Program-made: the position numbers and the translations under genes
The notes under the pieces: generated by a model
Database searches by the model: none
What the model saw: only the letters and a program-made list of their open reading frames with translations
What the model was told of the DNA's origin: nothing
Shown: piece after piece, positions 30,409-39,916 of the stretch
Numbering within the stretch: the first letter of the stretch is position 1
Layout of the letters: each line of letters begins with the position of its first letter
From: Mesorhizobium sp. GbtcB19
Lineage (GTDB): Bacteria > Pseudomonadota > Alphaproteobacteria > Rhizobiales > Rhizobiaceae
DNA length: 64,000 nucleotides
Assembly: GCF_019091085.1 (NCBI RefSeq)
Contig: NZ_JAGXJY010000015.1
Coordinates: forward strand, 1 to 64,000
Reading direction: 5' to 3'

Positions 30409-30691
30409 CGGCGGCGGCTTTCGCAGCTTCGAAGTCGGAAAGTGCTTTCTCTATTTCCGCTTCGAATGGCTTCAAAAGATTGTTCAGCACCGCGCGGAGT
30501 TCGTACGCCTCCATGGGAGTCATAGAAAGCGCAATGCGCCAGTTTATTTTCCCGTTGAAGACCCGAGAGTCTCCAAAGACGAGTCGGAAATTGGTGGAAG
30601 TCGTGCTGACAACGAATCGGTTCGTGACAATGGTCGGAACCGCGTAAGTCGTCTCCATAAATTCGTCGTCTACCGGAATCCCGTGTTCCAT
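30386..30691 (-). CDS. IS passenger gene: 101-residue protein, DUF3467-like pattern
   Basis: First gene of the minus-strand passenger unit. The protein has a beta-rich middle (NRFVVSTTSTNFRLVFGDSR, NWRIALSMTPMEAYELRAVLNNLL) followed by an acidic helix. The order 'phenylalanine-rich strand, FRLxFG, then V.MSP..A..L...L' resembles DUF3467 proteins; this is a tentative similarity. GAGGGTG is well placed before the ATG, and a promoter lies in the adjacent IS end. No signal or membrane segment is present. Function is unknown. Confidence 0.7.
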   Translation of the reverse strand: MEHGIPVDDEFMETTYAVPTIVTNRFVVSTTSTNFRLVFGDSRVFNGKINWRIALSMTPMEAYELRAVLNNLLKPFEAEIEKALSDFEAAKAAADGTAKNG

Positions 30692-30721
30692 GCATCACCC
30701 TCTGCGCTATGGCAGGGGCCG

Positions 30722-30750
30722 ACATAGCACGATTCCGATTACATGTCCAA
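30722..30750 (-). promoter_or_regulatory. Passenger-gene promoter in the right IS end
   Basis: On the minus strand TTGGAC (30750-30745, inside the right inverted repeat) is followed after 17 bases by CTATGT (30727-30722), close to the alphaproteobacterial CTTGAC-N17-CTATAT consensus. The start would be near 30715, giving a leader of about 24 bases with a ribosome-binding site before the ATG at 30691. Confidence 0.6.
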
Positions 30751-30764
30751 AGGGTATACATCCG
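30741..30764. repeat. Right terminal inverted repeat of the IS
   Basis: It ends ...GGGTATACATCCG and is the inverted partner of 28936-28959 (20 of 24 identical). Confidence 0.92.
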
Positions 30765-30772
30765 GCTAGCCT
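30765..30772. repeat. Right 8-bp target-site duplication of the IS
   Basis: GCTAGCCT, identical to 28928-28935. The six bases before each copy are also identical (CATCCG); on the right these belong to the IS end, on the left to the host target. Confidence 0.9.
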
Positions 30773-30900
30773 GAAGCAGAACCGCTGGTCCAGAAGAGAT
30801 TTCGATATCCGCCTGTCCCGAATCGCGGCCCCGATTGCGGGGCGACCTGAGGAAACCTAGTGTGCGCAGCCGCACGATCAACGAAAGTCACCGACCCATA

Positions 30901-31839
30901 ATGCCGACATCCCCAACAATCCTGGCGCTGGGCGGCGCCCATATCGACCGGCGCGGCCAGGTCTCGGGCACCTATGTGCCGGCCGCCTCCAACCCCGGCA
31001 TGATGCGCGAGGACGTCGGCGGCGTCGTTTTCAACGCGCTGCGCAGTGTCGTGAAACGAGGCGTGTCCGCCTCGCTGATTTCGGTGCGCGGCGGCGACGC
31101 GGCGGCCGACACGGTCGCCTCGGCGATCGACAGCGCCGGAATAACCGACCTCTCGGTGGTGTTCCTCGATCGCACCACGCCAAGCTACACGGCGATGATC
31201 GACGCCGAGGGCGAATTGATTGTCGGGCTGGCCGACATGGCGCTCTATGACCTCGCCTTCCCCAAGCAGATAAGGCGTTCCAAGGTGCGCGAAGCGATCG
31301 CCGCCGCCGACGCGATCCTATGCGACGCCAACCTTCCGACGGCGGCGCTGGAGCGCCTGGTGGCACTGGCCGGCGGCCGGCCGGTCTTTGCCATCGCCGT
31401 CTCGCCGGCCAAGGTCGTTCGGCTGACGCCGCTGCTGAGCCGTCTGTCGCTGCTTTTCATGAACCGTCGCGAGGCTGCAGCACTGGTCGGCGCCGAGCCG
31501 TCCGGGCAGACCCTTGTCGACCTGCTAAGGCAGGCTGGCCTCAATGCCGGCGTCGTGACGGCCGGCAGCGCTCCGGTGCTGGGCTTCGACGACACCGGCG
31601 TCTTTGAGATCGACCCACCCGCGCCGCGCCGTGTCGCCGACGTCACCGGCGCCGGCGATGCGCTGACCGGCGCGACCGTCGCCGCGATGCTGCGCGGCCT
31701 GCCGTTGCGCGCCGCGCTGCGCGAAGGCGTCGCGGCTGCCATGCTCGCCATCGAGAGCCCCGAGGCCGTGCCATCCTTCACCACCGCCAATTTCACGCAG
31801 GCGCTTGCCCTTGTGCCTGAGGCACGGGAGGTGGCATAG
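30901..31839 (+). CDS. psuK: Pseudouridine kinase (PfkB family)
   Basis: PsuK phosphorylates pseudouridine to pseudouridine 5'-phosphate, which PsuG then splits. The 312-residue protein has the PfkB fold: ILALGGAHIDRRGQ at the start, the substrate region AASNPGMMREDVGGV, and the C-terminal signature DVTGAGDALTGATVAAML with the catalytic Asp. The assignment to pseudouridine rather than another sugar or nucleoside rests on the adjacent psuG, 39 bases downstream in the same direction. Start ATG at 30901 begins the conserved strand. Confidence 0.88.
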   Translation: MPTSPTILALGGAHIDRRGQVSGTYVPAASNPGMMREDVGGVVFNALRSVVKRGVSASLISVRGGDAAADTVASAIDSAGITDLSVVFLDRTTPSYTAMIDAEGELIVGLADMALYDLAFPKQIRRSKVREAIAAADAILCDANLPTAALERLVALAGGRPVFAIAVSPAKVVRLTPLLSRLSLLFMNRREAAALVGAEPSGQTLVDLLRQAGLNAGVVTAGSAPVLGFDDTGVFEIDPPAPRRVADVTGAGDALTGATVAAMLRGLPLRAALREGVAAAMLAIESPEAVPSFTTANFTQALALVPEAREVA

Positions 31840-31878
31840 GGCCACCAATCATCCACTTCCTCCTGATCGGAGACCGCC

Positions 31879-32796
31879 GTGACGCCCGAGACCGCCCGCC
31901 CCTTCGTCGACATCCATCCGCCCGTGGCGGAGGCGCTCGCCGCCGGCCGGCCGGTGGTGGCGCTGGAGAGCACCATCATCACCCACGGCATGCCCTACCC
32001 CGACAATGGGGCCATGGCGGGCAAGGTCGAGCAGATCATCATCGACGGCGGCGCGGTGCCGGCGACGATCGCCGTGGTCGACGGCCGCATCAAGATCGGC
32101 TTGTCCGACGGCGAGCGCGAATCGCTGGCCATGACCGGCGATGCCATGAAGCTGTCGCGCGCCGATCTCGGCTTTGCGGTTGCGCAAGGCCGCACCGGCG
32201 GCACCACAGTGGCGGCCACCATGATCGCCGCGCATATGGCCGGCATAAAAGTCTTCGCCACCGGCGGCATCGGTGGCGTCCACAAGGGCGCCGAGAAAAG
32301 CTTCGACATCTCGGCCGACCTCGACGAGCTGGCGCGCACGCCGGTCATTGTCGTCTCGGCCGGCGCCAAGGCGATCCTCGACATCGAAAAGACGCTGGAA
32401 GTGCTGGAAACGCGCGGCGTGCCGGTCATCGGCCACGCCTGCGAGACCATGCCCGCCTTCTGGTCCAGGCAGTCGCCATTCCGCGCGCCGCTGACGCTGC
32501 ACAAGCCGGAAGACATCGCGCATTTCTACCGGACGCGGCAGGCGCTGGGTCTCGGCGGCGGCATCCTGATCGCCAATCCGGTGCCGCAGAATGACGAAAT
32601 CCCGGCCGCCGAGATGGACGGTTATATCCAGGCCGCGCAGAAGGCGGCCGAAGCGCAGAACGTCACCGGCAAGGCGGTGACGCCGTTCCTGCTGTCGAAG
32701 ATCCTGGAACTCACCGGCGGCCGCAGCCTCAAGACCAACATCGCGCTGGTCGAGAACAACGCGCGGCTGGCGGCGGAGATTGCGAAGGCATTGTAG
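31879..32796 (+). CDS. psuG: Pseudouridine-5'-phosphate glycosidase
   Basis: PsuG cleaves the C-glycosidic bond of pseudouridine 5'-phosphate to uracil and ribose 5-phosphate. The 305-residue protein (GTG start) shows VALESTIITHGMPYPDN, GRIKIGLSDGE, KLSRADLGFAVAQGRTGGTTVAATM (catalytic Lys region), FATGGIGGVHKGAEKSFDISADL and GILIANPVP. Length equals the family norm. With psuK it forms a salvage unit for modified nucleosides released by RNA turnover. Confidence 0.95.
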   Translation: MTPETARPFVDIHPPVAEALAAGRPVVALESTIITHGMPYPDNGAMAGKVEQIIIDGGAVPATIAVVDGRIKIGLSDGERESLAMTGDAMKLSRADLGFAVAQGRTGGTTVAATMIAAHMAGIKVFATGGIGGVHKGAEKSFDISADLDELARTPVIVVSAGAKAILDIEKTLEVLETRGVPVIGHACETMPAFWSRQSPFRAPLTLHKPEDIAHFYRTRQALGLGGGILIANPVPQNDEIPAAEMDGYIQAAQKAAEAQNVTGKAVTPFLLSKILELTGGRSLKTNIALVENNARLAAEIAKAL

Positions 32797-32869
32797 GCGC
32801 GGAAAGCTCAGCTACCGGCAAGCGATAGCCAAAAACCAACGCCGCGTTCCGTCACACCCCGCTCTGGCC

Positions 32870-33013
32870 TGCCGGCCATCTCCCCCGCAAAGGGGGAGAT
32901 CAGCAGTTCGGCCGCTGGCTCTCCTTTCAACGTCGGCGATTGGCGAAAGCCGGGGCGACATCCAATCTCCCCCCTTGCGGGGGAGATGTCCGGCAGGACA
33001 GAGGGGGGTGCTG
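32870..33013. repeat. Dispersed palindromic intergenic repeat, copy C
   Basis: A variant in which the hairpins read ATCTCCCCCGCAAAGGGGGAGAT and ATCTCCCCCCTTGCGGGGGAGAT, joined by a spacer with CGTCGGCGATTGGCGAAAGCC (shared with copy B). Flanks carry TGCCGGCC and GTCCGGCA arms. It fills the gap between the convergent psuG and TfoX-like genes. Confidence 0.85.
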
Positions 33014-33040
33014 TCCCGCCAGCATTTCGAACATCGGGCG

Positions 33041-33364
33041 TCACTTCCCCGCCCGTCTTCCTGCCTCATAAGCCCGCCGCGCCCAGACCGCCATCTCGTC
33101 GGGATCGTCAAAGGCGTCGTCAGGCACGCTCCAGTACGGCATCGCCACCTCTTTGCCGTGGCGTGAGCCGATATAGGTCCACTGGCTGCAGCCCGCGGCT
33201 TCGAAATCGGGAATGGTTTTCTCATCCGCCTTGAGCATCAGCTCGCCGCGCACGACGACCGCGACGATGACACCGTCGCAATAGATGCCCTTGCCGCCGA
33301 ACAGTTTTCGGATGCTGATCGGCCCCAGGCTTTCGAACAATTCTTCAAGGCGTTCATTGTCCAT
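33041..33364 (-). CDS. TfoX/Sxy N-terminal-domain protein
   Basis: The 107-residue protein consists of a single TfoX N-terminal domain: LEELFESLGPISIRKLFGGKGIYCDGVIVAVV followed by LKADEKTIPDFEAAG and MPYWSVPDDAFDDPDEM. In Gammaproteobacteria TfoX/Sxy activates competence together with CRP, but short one-domain homologues in rhizobia have no established function and no C-terminal domain. It is divergent from the GFA-family gene. Confidence 0.85.
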   Translation of the reverse strand: MDNERLEELFESLGPISIRKLFGGKGIYCDGVIVAVVVRGELMLKADEKTIPDFEAAGCSQWTYIGSRHGKEVAMPYWSVPDDAFDDPDEMAVWARRAYEAGRRAGK

Positions 33365-33454
33365 GCCGCGATCATCTCATCCGTCATCGGCCTTGTCATG
33401 GCCGCAACCAAAGGCATGCTGACAGGTTGAGACCTGGAAACGGAGTTCCCCGCC

Positions 33455-33952
33455 ATGCCTGTCCTGCTCAAAGGCTCCTGCCGCTGCGGCGCCGTCCGCT
33501 TCGAAGTGGAGAGCCACACGCCGGTGCCGTTCATGCTCTGCTACTGCTCGATCTGCCGCAAGCAGCAGGGCGGCGGCGGTTTCGCCATCAATCTCGGCGC
33601 CGACTACAAGACGATGATCATAAGGGGCAAGCGCAGCCTCGGCGTCTATCGCGCCGAGATCGAGGATGACGAGCACCCGCATTGCGAGGTTTCGACCGGC
33701 GAGCGCAATTTCTGCAAAAAATGCGGCTCCGCGCTCTGGCTCTACGACCCGACCTGGCCGGACCTGGTGCATCCCTTCGCCTCGGCCGTCGACAGCGACC
33801 TGCCGACGCCGCCGGAAAAGGTGCATCTGATGCTGAAATACAAGGCGAACTGGGTCGAGCCGGTGATCGGACCGAAAGACAAGGTGTTCGAGGTCTATCC
33901 GGAAGAATCGATCGCCGATTGGCACAAGCGGACAGGGGTATGGGTGGAGTAG
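33455..33952 (+). CDS. GFA (CENP-V-like) family zinc protein
   Basis: This 165-residue protein is of the glutathione-dependent formaldehyde-activating (GFA)/CENP-V fold. Zinc ligands are visible as GSCRCGAVRF, LCYCSICRKQQGG and NFCKKCGSALWLYDP. The family includes enzymes acting on glutathione S-hydroxymethyl adducts, though most members, including this one, have no proven substrate. The start has GGAG about eight bases upstream. A dispersed repeat follows immediately. Confidence 0.88.
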   Translation: MPVLLKGSCRCGAVRFEVESHTPVPFMLCYCSICRKQQGGGGFAINLGADYKTMIIRGKRSLGVYRAEIEDDEHPHCEVSTGERNFCKKCGSALWLYDPTWPDLVHPFASAVDSDLPTPPEKVHLMLKYKANWVEPVIGPKDKVFEVYPEESIADWHKRTGVWVE

Positions 33953-33956
33953 CTTT

Positions 33957-34081
33957 CTTCTCCCCATTCCACGGGGAGAAGATGCCGGCAGGCAGATGAG
34001 GGGCGGCGCCAGCCTCTCAAAACTTTACACTTACCCCTCATCCGGCCCTTCGGGCCACCTTCTCCCCGTAAACGGGGCGAA
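33957..34081. repeat. Dispersed palindromic intergenic repeat, copy D
   Basis: TTCTTCTCCCCATTCCACGGGGAGAAGATGCCGG..GATGAGGGGC and an inverted partner CCCCTCATCCGGCCCTTCGGGCC..CTTCTCCCCGTAAACGGGGCGAAG. It spans the whole gap between convergent GFA and sufA genes and abuts both stop codons within about six bases. Confidence 0.85.
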
Positions 34082-34086
34082 GGAAC

Positions 34087-34467
34087 TCAGGCCGATGCTC
34101 GTGCCTCGGCCAGCGCCTTGAGGTCGGCGGGCTTCAGTTCGACGGATTCGCCGCAGCCGCAGGCCGAGCTCTGGTTGGGGTTCTTGAAGGTGAAGCCGGT
34201 GCGCAGCGTCGTCTGTTCGAAATCCATCTCGGTGCCGAACAGGAACAGTGCTGCTTCCGGCGCCACATAGACATGCGCGCCGTCGCGCTCGATATGGTCG
34301 TCCTTGAGGTTCGGCTCGGTCACCAGATCCACGGTGTATTCCATGCCGGCGCAGCCGCCCTTCTTGATGCCGAGGCGGATGCCATGCGCGTTGTCGCGCG
34401 CAGCGACGATCTCGCGCACGCGATCGGCGGCCTTGTCGGTCATCGTGATGACGGCGAAGCGTCCCAT
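34087..34467 (-). CDS. sufA: Iron-sulfur cluster carrier protein SufA
   Basis: This A-type carrier of 126 residues accepts [2Fe-2S]/[4Fe-4S] clusters from the SufBCD scaffold and passes them to targets. The three conserved Cys are present: KKGGCAGMEY and the C-terminal SACGCGES pair. ITMTDKAADRVREIV starts the conserved fold. The ATG at 34467 has AAGGA upstream. It is the last gene of the suf cluster, about 100 bases after sufT, so it may also have its own promoter. Confidence 0.93.
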   Translation of the reverse strand: MGRFAVITMTDKAADRVREIVAARDNAHGIRLGIKKGGCAGMEYTVDLVTEPNLKDDHIERDGAHVYVAPEAALFLFGTEMDFEQTTLRTGFTFKNPNQSSACGCGESVELKPADLKALAEARASA

Positions 34468-34570
34468 GTTTTTCCTTCTCCATTCCATGCAGGTTCAAGG
34501 CCTGCCGAATGATTCTCACCTAAAATGGTGAAGTTTTACCGCTGGCGCAAGTGCGTCAGCCCGTGCCTGC

Positions 34571-34969
34571 CTAGTACCACCCGACCGCGACCTGCGCCTC
34601 TTCCGACATACGGTCGGGCGTCCACGGCGGATCGAACACCATGGCCACCTCGACGCCGGACACGCCCTCGACGGCGCCGACGGCATTCTCGACCCATCCG
34701 GGCATCTCGCCGGCCACCGGGCAACCCGGCGCGGTCAGCGTCATGTCGATCTTGACCGACCGGTCGTCCTCGATGTCGATCTTGTAGACTAGGCCGAGCT
34801 CGTAGATATCCGCCGGGATTTCCGGGTCGTAGACGGTCTTCAAGGCCGAAACGATGTCGTCGGTCAGCCGCGCCAGCTCATCGGCGGGGATCGCCGAGGC
34901 CGAAACGATGCCGTCGCCGGCCACCTCCGGCGCGGTTTCTGCGGTGGTGCTCACATCGTCCATCATCAT
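34571..34969 (-). CDS. SUF-associated DUF59/MIP18 protein (SufT-like)
   Basis: The 132-residue protein is a MIP18/DUF59 domain: LTDDIVSALKTVYDPEIPADIYELGLVYKI carries the conserved DPEIP, and LTAPGCPVAGEMPGWVENAV the conserved Cys region. Such proteins assist Fe-S maturation and are usually the penultimate gene of rhizobial suf clusters. The N-terminus has several consecutive Met codons; ATG at 34969 overlaps the sufS stop (TGATG), indicating coupled translation. The first 35 residues are poorly conserved-looking. Confidence 0.88.
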   Translation of the reverse strand: MMMDDVSTTAETAPEVAGDGIVSASAIPADELARLTDDIVSALKTVYDPEIPADIYELGLVYKIDIEDDRSVKIDMTLTAPGCPVAGEMPGWVENAVGAVEGVSGVEVAMVFDPPWTPDRMSEEAQVAVGWY

Positions 34970-36210
34970 CACCCGAAGAACTTTCGCGCCTTTTCCAAGG
35001 CTTCGGCCAAAGCGTCGACTTCGGCCCTGGTATTATACATGCCGAACGATGCCCTGCATGTGGAGGTGACGCCGAAGCGTTTCAACAGCGGCTGGGCGCA
35101 ATGAGTGCCGGCTCGAACGGCCACGCCCTGCCGGTCGATCACCATCGACACGTCATGCGCATGGATACCCTGCAATTCGAACGAGATGATGGCGCCCTTG
35201 CCGGGCGCGTCGCCGAAGATGCGCAGCGAGTTGATCGCCCGCAGCCGCTCATGCGCATAGGTCTTCAGGTCCGCCTCATGCGCGGCGATACGCTCGCGGC
35301 CGATTTTTTCCATGTAGTCGAGCGCCGCGCCCAGCCCGATCGCCTGCACGATCGGCGGCGTGCCGGCCTCGAAGCGGTGCGGCGGCTCATTATAGGTGAC
35401 GATATCCTCCGTCACCTCCTCGATCATCTCGCCGCCGCCCATGAAGGGCCGCATCTCTTCCAGCCTGTCCTTCTTGCCGTAGAGCACGCCGATGCCCGAG
35501 GGGCCGTAGACCTTGTGGCCGGTGAAGACGAAGAAATCGCAATCGAGGTCCTGCACGTCGATCGGCATATGCACCGCGCTCTGGCTGCCGTCGACCAGCA
35601 CGGGAATGCTGCGCGCATGCGCGATGCGCACGATCTCCTTGATCGGCGTCACCGTGCCCAGCGCATTCGACATCTGGGTGATGGCGACGAGTTTTGTGCG
35701 CGAAGTCAGACGCTTCTCGAATTCCTCGATATGGAACGCGCCGAGATCGTCGACCGGCACCCAGACCAGCTTGGCGCCCTGCCGCTCGCGGATGAAATGC
35801 CACGGCACGATGTTGGAATGGTGCTCCATGATCGACAGCACGATCTCGTCGCCCTCGCCGATCCGAGGCATGCCATAACCATAAGCGACCGTATTGATCG
35901 CCGAGGTGGTGTTGGAAGTGAAGACGATGTTGTCGGTGCTCGGCGCATTGAGAAACCGCTGCACCGATTTGCGCGCGTTCTCATAGGCATCGGTGGCGGC
36001 GTTCGACAGGAAATGCAGGCCGCGATGGACGTTGGCGTATTCCTGGGAATAGGCGTGCTGGATGGTGTCGAGCACGATCTGCGGCTTCTGCGCCGAGGCG
36101 CCATTGTCGAGATAGACCAGCGGCTTGCCATAGACCTGGCGCGACAGGATCGGGAAGTCGCGGCGGATCGCCTCGACATCATAGGGGGTGGTTTCGATCT
36201 TCTGGTCCAT
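34969..36210 (-). CDS. sufS: Cysteine desulfurase SufS (class II)
   Basis: SufS mobilises sulfur from cysteine for the Suf scaffold. The 413-residue PLP enzyme has YLDNGASAQKP, EHHSNIVPWH, DGSQSAVHMPIDV, the Schiff-base Lys in FTGHKVYGPSG, and the catalytic Cys in RAGTHCAQPLL with the short class II loop. The ATG at 36210 has AAGGA eight bases upstream. A 106-base gap containing a repeat element separates it from sufD. Confidence 0.96.
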   Translation of the reverse strand: MDQKIETTPYDVEAIRRDFPILSRQVYGKPLVYLDNGASAQKPQIVLDTIQHAYSQEYANVHRGLHFLSNAATDAYENARKSVQRFLNAPSTDNIVFTSNTTSAINTVAYGYGMPRIGEGDEIVLSIMEHHSNIVPWHFIRERQGAKLVWVPVDDLGAFHIEEFEKRLTSRTKLVAITQMSNALGTVTPIKEIVRIAHARSIPVLVDGSQSAVHMPIDVQDLDCDFFVFTGHKVYGPSGIGVLYGKKDRLEEMRPFMGGGEMIEEVTEDIVTYNEPPHRFEAGTPPIVQAIGLGAALDYMEKIGRERIAAHEADLKTYAHERLRAINSLRIFGDAPGKGAIISFELQGIHAHDVSMVIDRQGVAVRAGTHCAQPLLKRFGVTSTCRASFGMYNTRAEVDALAEALEKARKFFG

Positions 36211-36249
36211 TTCGAAGTCCTTGTCGGCCAAAGCCGCGATCCTTCCAAC

Positions 36250-36310
36250 ACCCCTCATCCGTCTCGACGCTTCGCGCCGATCCACCTTCTCCCACAAGGG
36301 GAGAAGGGGA
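36250..36310. repeat. Dispersed palindromic repeat, copy E, inside the suf operon
   Basis: CCCCTCATCCGTCTCG..CTTCTCCCACAAGGGGAGAAG is a single-module relative of copies A-D. It sits between sufD and sufS, so it would be transcribed as part of the operon mRNA and may form an internal processing or attenuation hairpin. Confidence 0.75.
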
Positions 36311-36315
36311 GCGTG

Positions 36316-37587
36316 CTAGCCGTGCGTCGAAAACCAGCCGTCGAGCCGCGCTTCCAGTGCCTCGACCAGCGCCTCGTCGTCCAGTTCTTCGATAACTTCG
36401 GCCACGAAAGCCTTCACCAGAAGCCCCCGCGCGCTCTTCTCGTCGATGCCGCGCGCCATCAGGTAGAACAGATGGTTGTGGTCGATCTCGGTGACCGTCG
36501 CGCCATGGCCGCAGACGACGTCGTCGGCGAAGATTTCCAGCTCCGGCTTGGTCGAGAACTCGCCGTCGTCCGACAGCAACAGCGTGTTGCAGGCCATCTT
36601 GGCGTTGGTCTTCTGCGCGTATTGATGCACGTTGATGCGGCCCTGGAAGACGCCGCGCGCCTTGCCGGTCACCACATTGCGGATCACTTCCGTCGAGGTC
36701 GTGTGCGGCACGGCGTGGTCGAGCACCATGGTGGTGTCGGTATGCGTGTCGCCGGCCAGAAGGTTGATGCCGCGCAATTTGAAATCGGCGCCCTCGCCGG
36801 TCGTCCTCACGACGACCTCCTGGCGCACGAGCTTGCCGCCGGCATTCATCACGAACAGGGTCAGCTTGGCGTCCTTGCCGATATGCGCCTTGAACTGGGC
36901 GAGATGCGTGGCTGTCTCCGGCTGCTCCTGCACGATCAGCCAGGTCACCTCCGCGCCGTCGCCGACCACGAGTTGGCTGACGGAAGAGACGAACGCCTCG
37001 TCGCCCTCGCCCGTCTGGCGCTCGAGGATGATCGCCTTGGCGCCGGCGCCGACGCGCGCCAGCAGCCGCACATGCGACTGGCCGCCGGCCTGCAGGTTCT
37101 GCAATTCGATCGGCTTTTCCAGCTCGGTGCCGTCGGCAATGTCGACGAAATAGCCGTCGGCGACGAACGCCGTGTTCAGAGCACCGATCGCGTCGTCGTC
37201 GCCATAGGGATCGAGCCCAGGCGCGACGCTGCCGTCGGTGAGTTTTTCAGACAGGCGCTGCACGGTGACGCCGTCGATCTCCGGCAGCTTGGCGCTGGAG
37301 ACGCCGTTCAGCACCGGCAGAACGGCGGAGCCTTCCAGAACCGGCGCAAGCGCCTTCGCGACCGCGCCTGCTTCGAAAGCCGGCACCTTGGTCAGCAGCC
37401 GGCGCAGATCGGTGTAATGCCAGGATTCGACGCGCCGTGTCGGCAGGCCGTGCTTGATCGCCTCGATCGCGTCGTCGCGCTTGACCATCACCGCGCCGTC
37501 GCCCGGCAGCAGCGACAGCCGCTCGCCGAAGGCATCGATCAACGCCGTCTCGGCCAGTGTCCGCTGGGGCTGTGCGTGCATGTTCAT
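36316..37587 (-). CDS. sufD: Fe-S assembly scaffold subunit SufD
   Basis: SufD partners SufB and the ATPase SufC in the SufBC2D scaffold. The 423-residue protein is a right-handed beta-helix; the C-terminal core contains GVFQGRINVHQYAQKTNAKMACNTLLLSDDGEFSTKPELEIFADDVVCGHGATV with the conserved His near its end. Two starts are possible (37587 MNMHAQ or 37581); the first is used. It follows sufC after 25 bases. Confidence 0.94.
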   Translation of the reverse strand: MNMHAQPQRTLAETALIDAFGERLSLLPGDGAVMVKRDDAIEAIKHGLPTRRVESWHYTDLRRLLTKVPAFEAGAVAKALAPVLEGSAVLPVLNGVSSAKLPEIDGVTVQRLSEKLTDGSVAPGLDPYGDDDAIGALNTAFVADGYFVDIADGTELEKPIELQNLQAGGQSHVRLLARVGAGAKAIILERQTGEGDEAFVSSVSQLVVGDGAEVTWLIVQEQPETATHLAQFKAHIGKDAKLTLFVMNAGGKLVRQEVVVRTTGEGADFKLRGINLLAGDTHTDTTMVLDHAVPHTTSTEVIRNVVTGKARGVFQGRINVHQYAQKTNAKMACNTLLLSDDGEFSTKPELEIFADDVVCGHGATVTEIDHNHLFYLMARGIDEKSARGLLVKAFVAEVIEELDDEALVEALEARLDGWFSTHG

Positions 37588-37612
37588 GACTTTCGCCTCG
37601 ACCGCCCCCATC

Positions 37613-38368
37613 TCACGCGGCTTCGCCGATCACGCCGGCATAGCCATTGGCCTCGAGGTCGAGCGCCAGCGACTTGTCGCCAGACTTGATGACCTGGCCC
37701 TTGTAGAGCACGTGCACCGAGTCAGGCACGATGTGTTCGAGCAGGCGCTGGTAGTGGGTGATGACGACGATGGCGCGGTCGGGCGAACGCAGCGCGTTGA
37801 CGCCGTCCGAGACGATCTTCAGCGCGTCGATGTCGAGGCCTGAATCGGTCTCGTCGAGCACGCAGAGCTTGGGCTCGAGCAGCTTCATCTGCAGGATCTC
37901 GGCGCGCTTCTTCTCACCGCCGGAGAAGCCGACATTGAGCGGCCGCTTCAGCATGTTGATGTCCATGCTAAGCGAGGCGGCGGCTTCCTTCACGCGCTTC
38001 AGGAACTCCGGCACCTTCAGCGGCTCCTCGCCGCGCGCCTTGCGCTGCTCGTTCATCGCGACCTTGAGGAATTCCATGGTCGCCACGCCCGGTATCTCCA
38101 TCGGATACTGGAAGGCGAGGAAGATGCCCGCCGTGGCGCGCTCGGCCGGATCCATCTCGAGGATCGACTGGCCGTTATAAAGGATGTCGCCCTCGGTGAC
38201 TTCATAGTCCTCGCGGCCGGCAAGGATATAGGACAGCGTCGACTTGCCCGAGCCGTTCGGCCCCATGATGGCGGCGACCTCGCCGGCTTTCACCGTCAGG
38301 TTCAGGCCGCGGATGATCTCGGTGCCGTCATCGACGATGCGGGCATGCAAATTCTTGATCTCAAGCAT
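37613..38368 (-). CDS. sufC: Fe-S assembly ATPase SufC
   Basis: This 251-residue ABC-type ATPase energises the SufBCD scaffold. Motifs: Walker A IMGPNGSGKSTL, Q-loop FQYPMEIPGV, signature VGFSGGEKKRAEILQM, Walker B LCVLDETDSGLDIDAL and the H-loop VVITHYQRLL. It is soluble, with no membrane partner domain. AGGAAG lies upstream of the ATG. Neighbours are sufB (27 bases upstream) and sufD. Confidence 0.97.
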   Translation of the reverse strand: MLEIKNLHARIVDDGTEIIRGLNLTVKAGEVAAIMGPNGSGKSTLSYILAGREDYEVTEGDILYNGQSILEMDPAERATAGIFLAFQYPMEIPGVATMEFLKVAMNEQRKARGEEPLKVPEFLKRVKEAAASLSMDINMLKRPLNVGFSGGEKKRAEILQMKLLEPKLCVLDETDSGLDIDALKIVSDGVNALRSPDRAIVVITHYQRLLEHIVPDSVHVLYKGQVIKSGDKSLALDLEANGYAGVIGEAA

Positions 38369-38395
38369 AGTTTCTTCCTGAATAACTTTTTGCGG

Positions 38396-39916
<1,521 letters not shown>

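Larger units (their letters stand above)
28936..30764 (+). mobile_element. Complete IS1595-family insertion sequence with passenger genes (1829 bp)
   Basis: The element is bounded by 24-base inverted repeats (28936-28959 and 30741-30764) that agree at 20 of 24 positions and begin CGGATGTAT; both are flanked by the 8-bp duplication GCTAGCCT. It encodes one intact IS1595-type transposase on the plus strand and two or three small genes on the minus strand. All boundaries are intact, indicating a recent or still mobile insertion. Passenger genes have been reported in some IS1595-family members. Its neighbours are recA (left) and psuK (right). Confidence 0.93.

Noticed and set aside
35101-37689. 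An 862-codon plus-strand frame crossing sufS, the repeat and sufD
   Set aside because: It runs antisense through two certain genes and an intergenic repeat; composition is typical of GC-rich antisense frames.
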